From NCBI GenBank assembly GCA_905233385.1, contig CAJOEH010000004.1, forward strand, positions 1 through 64,000: DNA of 64,000 bases. Direction: 5' to 3'. This DNA is from an uncultured Oscillospiraceae bacterium. GTDB taxonomy: Bacteria; Bacillota; Clostridia; Oscillospirales; Oscillospiraceae. Below the pieces are notes generated by a model. It saw nothing but the letters and a program-made list of their open reading frames with translations. It did no database searches and was not told where the DNA came from. Made by a program: the position numbers and the translations under genes. Shown piece after piece: positions 49,970 through 58,706 of the stretch; the first letter of the stretch is position 1; the number at the start of each line of letters is the position of its first letter.

Positions 49970-51043
49970 TTGATCTTAACCTATGTTTTCTACATTCTTC
50001 TTGTCATCCTGCTCTTCAGCGTGATGATCTTCGTCCATGAATTGGGCCATTTCATCACGGCGAAGCTCTCGGGCGTGCAGGTCAACGAGTTTTCGCTCTT
50101 TATGGGTCCCGCGATCTGGAAGAAGCAGAAAGGGGAGACCCTCTACGCCCTGCGCTGCATCCCCATCGGCGGCTACTGCGCGATGGAGGGCGAGGACGGC
50201 GACAGCGACAATCCCCGCGCCTTTACCAACGCGAAGGTGTGGAAGCGGCTGATCATCCTGCTCGCCGGCTGCGCGATGAACTTCCTGACGGGCCTGCTGA
50301 TCGTTGCGCTGCTCGTTTCCTTTGCGTTTGAGGCGATCCCCGCCAGAACCGTGCTCGGGATCGAAGAGGGAAGACCCTTCAACAGCGTCGAGTGGCTTCA
50401 GGCAGGCGACGAGATCGTCGAGATCGACGGCGAACACGTGTACGTCCAGGGGGATATCACCGTGCTGCTTGACCGCGATACGGACGGTCTGCACGACATC
50501 ACCGTGATCCGTGACGGCGAAACGCTCGAACTGACTGACGTGCCGATGCAGCGGGACTATCCGGGCAGGAACGGCGAGAAGCTGTACGGCTTTTCCATCG
50601 GATACCGCGAGCGCAGCTTCGGCTCCGTCCTGTCTTATACTTGGAACCAGTATATCGATTTCGCGCGGCTGGTGCGGTTGAGTTTCGGCGATCTGTTTAC
50701 CGGCAGAGCCAGCATCAAAGAGATGTCCGGCCCGGTCGGGATCGCTGCTGCCGTGGTCGAGCAGGGGACGAAGTCCGAGACGATCGGGCTCGGCATTGAA
50801 AACGTGCTGTATATGTTCGCGTTTATCGCGATCAGCCTTGCGATTGTCAATCTGCTGCCGATTCCCGCGCTGGACGGCGGGCGCATCGTCGGCCTGCTTG
50901 TGACGGCGGCGCTCGAGAAGATCCTGCGCCGCAAGATCGACCCCAAGTACGAAGGCTATCTGCACGCGGCGTTTATGATCCTGCTCCTCGTGTTCATAGC
51001 GTTCATCACATTCAAGGACGTTTTCCAGTTTTTCGGAGGCTGA
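49970..51043 (+). CDS. rseP: Site-2 metalloprotease RseP/RasP
   Basis: A 357-residue membrane protease. The zinc motif HELGH is near residue 23 in the first TM helix, a PDZ domain spans about 120-200, and LPIPALDGGRI (about 300) carries the conserved Asp in a late TM helix. It cuts transmembrane anti-sigma factors and signal-peptide remnants inside the membrane. The start is taken as TTG 49970, 6 bases after GAGGTG; GTG 49961 lies inside that box. ispG follows one base after its stop. Confidence 0.93.
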   Translation: MILTYVFYILLVILLFSVMIFVHELGHFITAKLSGVQVNEFSLFMGPAIWKKQKGETLYALRCIPIGGYCAMEGEDGDSDNPRAFTNAKVWKRLIILLAGCAMNFLTGLLIVALLVSFAFEAIPARTVLGIEEGRPFNSVEWLQAGDEIVEIDGEHVYVQGDITVLLDRDTDGLHDITVIRDGETLELTDVPMQRDYPGRNGEKLYGFSIGYRERSFGSVLSYTWNQYIDFARLVRLSFGDLFTGRASIKEMSGPVGIAAAVVEQGTKSETIGLGIENVLYMFAFIAISLAIVNLLPIPALDGGRIVGLLVTAALEKILRRKIDPKYEGYLHAAFMILLLVFIAFITFKDVFQFFGG

Positions 51044-51044
51044 C

Positions 51045-52082
<1,038 letters not shown>

Positions 52083-52091
52083 GAGAAAACG

Positions 52092-55000
52092 ATGGCAGCT
52101 GCATTCCCGTTTTTGGAAATGTTTTATGAATATCAGCCGGACGAACCGCTGCGTGCTGTTTTGGAGCAGGCGGCGGTTTGCCATGCGGAGATCGACCGCG
52201 AGTCGAAAACGGTCGACCTGCGGCTGGAACTGCAGACCTACGCGCCGGAGGCGACCTTCGAGGCAGTCGGAAAGGCGCTGTGCGAGCTGTACGGCTTCCG
52301 CAGCGTCGGCATCCTGCCGGCCTTCCCCGCGGAGGAACTGTCTTCCTGCGATCCTGCGGATCTGAACCGCATTCTGGTCGCCGCCCATTCTCCCGCCGCA
52401 GCGTCGCTGGCGGGCTGCGAATGGGAGCTGGAAGCGGGGGAGAGCAAGCTGCGCTTGCGCGCCAACGGCAGAGAGGGCATTCTGCCGCATATCCCGCTCG
52501 TGGAACGCTACCTTGCAGACCGCTTCGGCGTGACGACGAAGATCGCGGTCGTCTGCGGCAGCGAGACCGAGGGCGACGCGCTCTTCGCGCAGACCGAGCT
52601 GATGCGCCGCGAGGCGATGCGCTCTGTTCCCCAGCCGCTGTTCGGCGCGTCGGAGAGCAAGAAAAAGGAAGCCTCGCCCGTGATCTACGGTAAAACGATC
52701 AAGGGAAAGGTCACGCCGATGCGCGAGATCACGCTGGAACGGCAGAGCGAGCGCGTGATCGTCGAAGGCAGGATCTTCGCCGTCGATCACCGCGACATCA
52801 ACCGCCGCGCGGCGACGGTCGTCTCCTTCGACATGACCGACTTCACAGGCTCGGTGCGCGTCAGCGAATTTTTCAAGGGCGATTCCGCCAAACCGATCAC
52901 GGACGCGATCAAAAAACCGGGCATGTGGGTGCGCGTACAGGGCAAGATCGACTTTGACACCTACACGAAGGAGGTCGCGATCCGTCCCCTTTCGATCGTG
53001 AAGATCGACGCACCGGTGCGCGAAGACACCGCCGAGCACAAGCGCGTGGAGCTGCACCTGCATACGAAGATGTCGCTGATGGACGCTCTGACCGACGCGG
53101 AACAGGCGGTCGCGACGGCGGCGCGCTGGGGACACAGGGCGATCGCCATCACCGATCACGGCGTGGTGTCCGCCTTCCCGAACGCCATGCACGCCGTGGA
53201 GGGGAAGAAACCTCTGAATATCAAGATCCTCTACGGCTGCGAGGGCTACTACGTCAACGACGTGGACGACCGTATCGCCGTCCACGGAGAGAAGAACATG
53301 CCGTTGACGGGCGAGTTCGTCGCCTTCGATCTGGAGACGACCGGCCTTTCGTCCGTGCACGATACGATTACCGAGATCGGCGCGGTCCTGATGCGAGACG
53401 GCGAAGCGGTGGAGACCTACCGCACCTTCGTCGACCCGAAGCGCAGGCTCGATCCCAAGACCGTTGAACTGACGGGCATCACGGACGAGATGCTGCGCGG
53501 CGCGCCGGACATTGCGGAAGCCCTGCCGGACTTCCTTCGCTTCTGCGGCGACCGTCCGCTCGTCGCGCACAACGCGGACTTTGACGTCGGCTTCCTGAAA
53601 GCCGCCTGCGAGCGGCTGCATATCGCGTTCAAGCCGACCTATATCGACACGCTGATCCTCGCGCAGAATCTTCTGCCGCACCTTTCCAAGCACAAGCTGA
53701 ACGTCGTTGCGGACGCGCTGAGCCTGCCGGAGTTCAACCACCACCGCGCCTCGGACGATGCGCTGACCTGCGGCCTGATCTACCTGCGCCTGGCGAAGGA
53801 CCTCGCGGAGAGCGGCGTGGAGGACGTGCAGAGCATCAACGCGGCGATGGAAAAACTGCGCTCCGGCAGCCGCATCACCGACCGCCGCACCCGCCATATC
53901 ATCGTGTTCGCGAAGAACCAGACGGGTCTGCGGAATCTCTACCATATCGTTTCCGACGCGCATCTGAAATACTTCAAGCGCTTCCCGCGGATGCCGAAAT
54001 CCGAGCTCCTGCGCTACCGCGAGGGCCTGATCATCGGCTCGGCGTGCGAGGCGGGAGAGCTGTTCCAGGCGATCGTCGCGCACAAGAGCCGCGACGAGCT
54101 CAAGCGCATCGCGTCCTTCTATGATTTCCTGGAGATCCAGCCGCTGAGCAACAACAAGTTCATGCTCGAGGACGGCACCGCCGAGGACGAGGAGGAGCTG
54201 CGCGAGTTCAACCGCACGGTGGTCCGCCTCGGCGAAGAGCTGGGCAAGCCCGTCTGCGCGACCGGCGACGTGCATTTCCTCGACCCGGAGGACGAGATCT
54301 ACCGCCGCATCCTGCTCGCGAGCAAGGATTATCCCGACTGCGACCGCCCCAATCCGCTCTATTTCCGTACGACCGACGAAATGCTGGAGGAATTTGCCTA
54401 CCTCGGCGCGGAGAAGGCCTTCGAGGTGGTCGTGACCAACCCGAACCGGATCGCGGACATGTGCGATACCGTCCGGCCCGTGCCGCACAATCTGTTCGCC
54501 CCGAAGATCGAAAACTCCGTGGAGGACCTGAAAGCGCTCGTCTACGGAAAACTGCACAGGCTCTACGGTGAGAATCCGCCGGAGCTGATCGCGAAGCGCG
54601 TCGAGACGGAGCTGAACGACATCATCACCTGCCACTACGACGTGATCTACATGTCCGCGCAGAAGCTGGTGCAGAACTCGCTGGAGCACGGCTATCTGGT
54701 CGGCTCGCGAGGCTCGGTCGGCTCGTCGCTGGTGGCCTACATGTCCGGCATCACGGAGGTCAACTCCCTGCCGCCGCATTACCGCTGCCCGAAGTGCAAA
54801 TACTGTACGTTTGAAGTGCCGGACGGCGTGAACTGCGGCGCGGACCTGCCGGACGCGACCTGCCCGGAATGCGGGCAGAAGCTTGCCAAGGACGGCTTCA
54901 ACATCCCGTTCGAGACCTTCCTCGGCTTCGGCGGCGACAAGGTGCCGGATATCGACCTCAACTTCTCGGGCGAATACCAGTCCAGAGCGCACCAGTACTG

Positions 55001-56372
55001 CGTCAATATGTTCGGCGCGAGCCACGTGTTCCGCGCCGGCACGATCGGCACGGTCGCGGAGAAGACGGCGTTCGGCTACGTCAAGCACTATCTTGCCGAG
55101 CGCAACCTGACCGTCAGCCGCGCGGAGGAAAATCGCCTTGCGGCGGGCTGCGTCGACGTGCGCCGCACGACCGGCCAGCACCCCGGCGGTCTGGTCGTCA
55201 TTCCGCAGGAGAACGAGATCTGGGACTTTTGCCCGGTCCAGCACCCCGCGGACGATATCCACACGGACATCATCACGACCCATTTTGAGTATCACTCCAT
55301 GGAGGAAAACCTCCTGAAACTCGATATGCTCGGCCACGACGACCCGACGATGATCCGCATGATGGAGGACATCACGCATGTGAACGCGCAGGAGATCCCG
55401 CTCGACGACAAGGACACCATGTCCATTTTCACGTCCAGCAAGATTCTCGGCTACGAGAACGATCCGATCCTGTCGAAGGTCGGCTCGGTCGGCATCCCGG
55501 AATTCGGCACGGGCTTCACCCGCGGGATGCTGATGGACACCATGCCGACGCAGTTCGACACGCTGATCCGTCTTTCCGGCTTCTCGCACGGCACGGACGT
55601 GTGGCTCGGCAACGCGAAGGACCTGATCCTGAGCGGCACCGCGACGGTCGGTCAGGCGATCGGCTGCCGCGACGACATCATGCTCTACCTGATCAAGTGC
55701 GGCATGCCTGAAAAGCGCGCCTTCAAGATCATGGAGTCCGTCCGAAAGGGCAGAGGCCTGCCGTCCGGCGCGGAGGAGGAGATGACCGCGGCGGGCGTGC
55801 CGGACTGGTACATCGGCTCGTGCAAGAAGATCAAGTACCTGTTCCCGAAAGCGCACGCCGTCGCCTACGTCATGATGGCGTTCCGCATCGCGTGGTTCAA
55901 GGTGCATCATCCGCTGGCGTACTATTCCGCCTATTTCTACCGCCGCAGTCAGAAGGACGCCTTCGACGCGGCGATGATGACCCAGGGCATCGACGCGGTC
56001 AAGGCGCATATCAAGGCGATCTCCGCCAACGCGGACCGCACGGCGAAGGACGACGACCTGCTGACGACGCTGGAAGTCTGCTACGAGTTCTATATCCGCG
56101 GCTTCGCGTTCGACAGCATGGACCTCTACGCCTCCGACGCGACGAAGTTCCTGATCCGCGACGGCAAGCTCCTGCCGCCGTTCGTGTCGGTCGCCGGCCT
56201 CGGCGAGACCGCCGCGAAGGACATCGTGGAAGGCAGAAAGGGCAAGCAGTTCCTCTCCGTCGAGGAGTTCGCCGCCGCCTGCCCGAAGGTCTCCAAGACC
56301 CATATCGAAAACCTGAAAGCGGCGGGCGCGTTCCGCGATCTGCCCGATTCCAGCCAGATCATGCTGTTTTAG
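52092..56372 (+). CDS. polC: DNA polymerase III alpha subunit, PolC type
   Basis: A 1426-residue replicative polymerase with the Gram-positive domain order: N-terminal domain (1-200), OB fold (about 215-310), PHP domain (VELHLHTKMSLMDALTD near 318), inserted DEDDh proofreading exonuclease (VAFDLETTGLSSVHDTITEI near 412, HNADFDVGFLK near 493), the rest of PHP, a zinc-binding segment (CPKCKYC ... CPECG, about 900-930), the palm with catalytic PDIDLNF (about 952), then finger and tandem HhH regions. It is the main chromosomal replicase. The start follows AGGAGAA. Long antisense frames over it are composition artefacts. Confidence 0.98.
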   Translation: MAAAFPFLEMFYEYQPDEPLRAVLEQAAVCHAEIDRESKTVDLRLELQTYAPEATFEAVGKALCELYGFRSVGILPAFPAEELSSCDPADLNRILVAAHSPAAASLAGCEWELEAGESKLRLRANGREGILPHIPLVERYLADRFGVTTKIAVVCGSETEGDALFAQTELMRREAMRSVPQPLFGASESKKKEASPVIYGKTIKGKVTPMREITLERQSERVIVEGRIFAVDHRDINRRAATVVSFDMTDFTGSVRVSEFFKGDSAKPITDAIKKPGMWVRVQGKIDFDTYTKEVAIRPLSIVKIDAPVREDTAEHKRVELHLHTKMSLMDALTDAEQAVATAARWGHRAIAITDHGVVSAFPNAMHAVEGKKPLNIKILYGCEGYYVNDVDDRIAVHGEKNMPLTGEFVAFDLETTGLSSVHDTITEIGAVLMRDGEAVETYRTFVDPKRRLDPKTVELTGITDEMLRGAPDIAEALPDFLRFCGDRPLVAHNADFDVGFLKAACERLHIAFKPTYIDTLILAQNLLPHLSKHKLNVVADALSLPEFNHHRASDDALTCGLIYLRLAKDLAESGVEDVQSINAAMEKLRSGSRITDRRTRHIIVFAKNQTGLRNLYHIVSDAHLKYFKRFPRMPKSELLRYREGLIIGSACEAGELFQAIVAHKSRDELKRIASFYDFLEIQPLSNNKFMLEDGTAEDEEELREFNRTVVRLGEELGKPVCATGDVHFLDPEDEIYRRILLASKDYPDCDRPNPLYFRTTDEMLEEFAYLGAEKAFEVVVTNPNRIADMCDTVRPVPHNLFAPKIENSVEDLKALVYGKLHRLYGENPPELIAKRVETELNDIITCHYDVIYMSAQKLVQNSLEHGYLVGSRGSVGSSLVAYMSGITEVNSLPPHYRCPKCKYCTFEVPDGVNCGADLPDATCPECGQKLAKDGFNIPFETFLGFGGDKVPDIDLNFSGEYQSRAHQYCVNMFGASHVFRAGTIGTVAEKTAFGYVKHYLAERNLTVSRAEENRLAAGCVDVRRTTGQHPGGLVVIPQENEIWDFCPVQHPADDIHTDIITTHFEYHSMEENLLKLDMLGHDDPTMIRMMEDITHVNAQEIPLDDKDTMSIFTSSKILGYENDPILSKVGSVGIPEFGTGFTRGMLMDTMPTQFDTLIRLSGFSHGTDVWLGNAKDLILSGTATVGQAIGCRDDIMLYLIKCGMPEKRAFKIMESVRKGRGLPSGAEEEMTAAGVPDWYIGSCKKIKYLFPKAHAVAYVMMAFRIAWFKVHHPLAYYSAYFYRRSQKDAFDAAMMTQGIDAVKAHIKAISANADRTAKDDDLLTTLEVCYEFYIRGFAFDSMDLYASDATKFLIRDGKLLPPFVSVAGLGETAAKDIVEGRKGKQFLSVEEFAAACPKVSKTHIENLKAAGAFRDLPDSSQIMLF

Positions 56373-56383
56373 GCAGATAATAC

Positions 56384-56412
56384 TTGCGTTTTTTCGCGGA
56401 ATGCGATATAAT
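56384..56412 (+). promoter_or_regulatory. Promoter of the nucleoside phosphorylase gene
   Basis: TTGCGT (56384-56389), 17-base spacer, TATAAT (56407-56412). Confidence 0.8.
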
Positions 56413-56448
56413 TAACATACCAAAATATGAATTAAGGAGTGTCATATC

Positions 56449-57219
56449 ATGCAAAAGCTCGAAAAACAGTTCCACATCCACTGCGTTGAGGGCGATGTAG
56501 GCCGTTACTGCATTCTGCCCGGTGACCCCGGCCGCTGCGAATCGATAGCGAAACTCTTTGATAATCCCGTGCATGTCGCACAAAACCGCGAGTATAATAT
56601 CTACACCGGCACCCTGCTCGGCGAGAAGGTCAGCGTCTGCTCCACCGGCATCGGCGGCCCGTCCGCTTCGATCGCGATGGAAGAGCTGCACAACATCGGC
56701 GCGGACACCTTCATCCGTGTCGGCACCTGCGGCGGCATCAATCTGGACGTCCAGTCCGGCGATATCGTCGTCGCGACCGGCGCGATCCGCTTCGAGCATA
56801 CCTCCGTGGAGTACGCGCCGATCGAGTATCCGGCAGTCTCCAACCTCGACGTTGCCATCGCGCTGCGTCAGGCCGCCCTGGCGATGGGCAAGACGACCCA
56901 CGTCGGCGTCGTGCAGTGCAAGGACGCCTTCTACGGCCAGCACAGCCCCGCGAAGATGCCCGTCTCCTATGAGCTCCTCCAGAAGTGGGAAGCCTGGAAG
57001 CGCCTCGGCGTGCTCGCCAGCGAGATGGAATCCGCCGCGCTGTTCGTCGTAGCGGACGCGCTGAAGTGCCGCTGCGGCTCCTGCTTCCACGTCATCTGGA
57101 ACCAGGAACGCGAGGCCGCCGGTCTGGATCAGAAGATGAGCGAGGACACTTCCGCCGCCGTCCGCGTCGGCGTCGAAGCGCTGAAGCTCCTGATCGCGCA
57201 GGATAAGGCTGCAAAATAA
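56449..57219 (+). CDS. udp: Nucleoside phosphorylase, uridine phosphorylase-like
   Basis: A 256-residue enzyme of the NP-I family. [17 protein letters not shown] (about 23-39) binds phosphate, [16 protein letters not shown] (about 64-79) and RVGTCGGI (about 88) form the active site, and SEMESAALF (about 192) contacts ribose. It splits nucleosides with phosphate to a base and ribose-1-phosphate. The uridine preference is inferred from resemblance; purine substrates are possible. It has its own promoter and AAGGAG site. A small membrane-protein gene follows 57 bases later. Confidence 0.9.
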   Translation: MQKLEKQFHIHCVEGDVGRYCILPGDPGRCESIAKLFDNPVHVAQNREYNIYTGTLLGEKVSVCSTGIGGPSASIAMEELHNIGADTFIRVGTCGGINLDVQSGDIVVATGAIRFEHTSVEYAPIEYPAVSNLDVAIALRQAALAMGKTTHVGVVQCKDAFYGQHSPAKMPVSYELLQKWEAWKRLGVLASEMESAALFVVADALKCRCGSCFHVIWNQEREAAGLDQKMSEDTSAAVRVGVEALKLLIAQDKAAK

Positions 57220-57276
57220 TTTTTCGGAACTTTTCGGACGCGCCTGCGTCAAACGCACAGGAAAGGAGGGAGCGTC

Positions 57277-57594
57277 ATGCGTCGCTACTGGTGGACGGTA
57301 TGGATCAAAGTCGCCATTCTGGCGGTGGTCCTGCTGGTCGGCTTCTTTGCCGTGAAGAAATACGTCTACGGCTTCTTTGAGCCGTATGTGATCGAGGATT
57401 CGAGCACCGAGGAAGAACCGGAGGTCGAGCAAGGCTCCGATCCTGTGAAGGCGATCTTCGAAAAGGTGGAGGATAAGCTCGGATTCCGCTTCCGCTACGA
57501 GGACATGATCTTCGACTACGCGAACGATTACGCGAAGGATATGATGGAGGATTCCGTCGCGGAGCGCAGCGCAATCACCGAGCCGCTCTCCTGA
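57277..57594 (+). CDS. Small single-pass membrane protein, unknown function
   Basis: A 105-residue protein with one TM helix near the N-terminus (about residues 9-28, WIKVAILAVVLLVGFFAVKK), an acidic stretch (STEEEPEVEQG) and a mixed C-terminal part. I recognise no family. GGAGG precedes the ATG and a good terminator follows, so it is probably expressed, possibly from the phosphorylase promoter. Confidence 0.7.
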   Translation: MRRYWWTVWIKVAILAVVLLVGFFAVKKYVYGFFEPYVIEDSSTEEEPEVEQGSDPVKAIFEKVEDKLGFRFRYEDMIFDYANDYAKDMMEDSVAERSAITEPLS

Positions 57595-57610
57595 GAATGC
57601 TCAATTCATA

Positions 57611-57644
57611 AAACAGGCTGAGAAACCGTCTCAGCCTGTTTTTT
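57611..57644 (+). terminator. Rho-independent terminator
   Basis: AAACAGGCTGAGA / TCTCAGCCTGTTT arms with an AACCG loop and a run of T. Confidence 0.9.
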
Positions 57645-57661
57645 ACAAAATGAGGTCTACG

Positions 57662-58438
57662 ATGGACAGAAACAGACAGATCGCCGCGATCGCGGAGAGT
57701 GAAGAAGAACGGATGCTGCTGGTGCGGGTCTGCGACAAAATTGAACGCGCCATGGAGCGGGAGACGCCGGCGGCGACCGCCTTCCTGTCGCAGCGGGAAC
57801 AGGCGCTCGTGAAGCTGCTCCTGCCGGACTGCCGCTTCTTCGGCGGCGTTTCGACCGCGGAGCGCAAGGCGGCGTATTATCTGCCGGATTATCTGACGGA
57901 GGAGGATTACTTCGCCGACGGGCCGATTGCCTGCCTCCGCGCGTCGTTCTACGAAGCGAACGCGCTGACGCACCGCGACGTGCTCGGCGCGCTGATGGGG
58001 ACGGGCATCCGGCGGGACGCGGTCGGGGACATCTGCCTGCGCGAGACGGACTGCGACATCTTTGTTCTCTCCGAGCTGGAGCGGTATCTGCTCGACAACC
58101 TGACCGAAGCGGGGCGGCAGCATCTGCGCCTCGCGCCGATCCCGCTTTCCGAAGCGAGAAAGGAACCGCAGAAGCTCAAAGAGCTGCGCGTCACGGTATC
58201 CTCCCTGCGGCTCGACGGCGTGATCGCCGCCGCGTTTCACCTGAGCCGCGGCGCCGCGCTCGATGCGATCCGCGCAGGAAAGGCGCAGATCAACAGCCTG
58301 ACCTGTCTGAAACCGGACCGCGCGGTCGAGGTCGGAGACGAGCTTGCGTTGCGCGGCTGCGGCAAGGGGAAAATCCTGCGCGAAGACGGCGAAACGCGGA
58401 AAGGCAGAATCGCTCTGACCGTCGGAATTTACTGTTGA
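57662..58438 (+). CDS. ylmH: RNA-binding S4-domain protein YlmH
   Basis: A 258-residue protein of the YlmH family. The N-terminal domain has PDYLTEEDYFADGPIACLRA and LTHRDVLGALMGTGIRRD (about 96-118), which is characteristic, and the C-terminal S4 domain is at about 180-245 (LRLDGVIAAAFHLSRGAAL, LTCLKPDRAVEVGDELALRG). YlmH binds stalled large ribosomal subunits and was first linked to the division region in Bacillus. ATG 57662 is 5 bases after GAGGT; ATG 57650 lies just before that box. The alaS leader promoter overlaps its stop. Confidence 0.9.
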   Translation: MDRNRQIAAIAESEEERMLLVRVCDKIERAMERETPAATAFLSQREQALVKLLLPDCRFFGGVSTAERKAAYYLPDYLTEEDYFADGPIACLRASFYEANALTHRDVLGALMGTGIRRDAVGDICLRETDCDIFVLSELERYLLDNLTEAGRQHLRLAPIPLSEARKEPQKLKELRVTVSSLRLDGVIAAAFHLSRGAALDAIRAGKAQINSLTCLKPDRAVEVGDELALRGCGKGKILREDGETRKGRIALTVGIYC

Positions 58439-58463
58439 CAAGCAGGGCGTTTCCTGCTAAAAT
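58435..58463 (+). promoter_or_regulatory. alaS promoter
   Basis: TTGACA (58435-58440), 17-base spacer, TAAAAT (58458-58463). It overlaps the ylmH stop codon. Confidence 0.8.
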
Positions 58464-58469
58464 GACAGC

Positions 58470-58693
58470 GGCAAATGCGTTGAGGAAGCCAATCCGTGCG
58501 GAAGGCGGCAGCGAGTGGGGAAACGGTGCGAGCCCCATCGCCTCAGAAACACGGACAGCCACTTCCGAGCCGCCTGCGACGAGCAGGACGCCCCATCCGC
58601 GTTATCGGATGACTAAGATGTTGCTTTGCAACAATTAGGGTGGTACCGCGACTGACCTCGCCCCTAACCTGGGGTGGGGTATATTTTTTATCC
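58470..58693 (+). ncRNA. T-box leader (tRNA-Ala-sensing) of alaS
   Basis: The T-box sequence AGGGTGGTACCGCG is at 58637-58650 and would pair with the acceptor end of uncharged tRNA. Upstream stems (GGAAGCCAATCCGTG ... CACGG, GGCGGC ... GCCGCC) form Stem I and the neighbouring helices. The best specifier candidate is GCC at 58540-58542 (in ATCGCCTCAGAA), an alanine codon, agreeing with the downstream gene. The competing terminator is the CCCC/GGGG hairpin with ATATTTTTT at about 58660-58693. High uncharged tRNA-Ala should let transcription run into alaS. Confidence 0.9.
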
Positions 58694-58706
58694 GGAGGAA
58701 TCTTCC

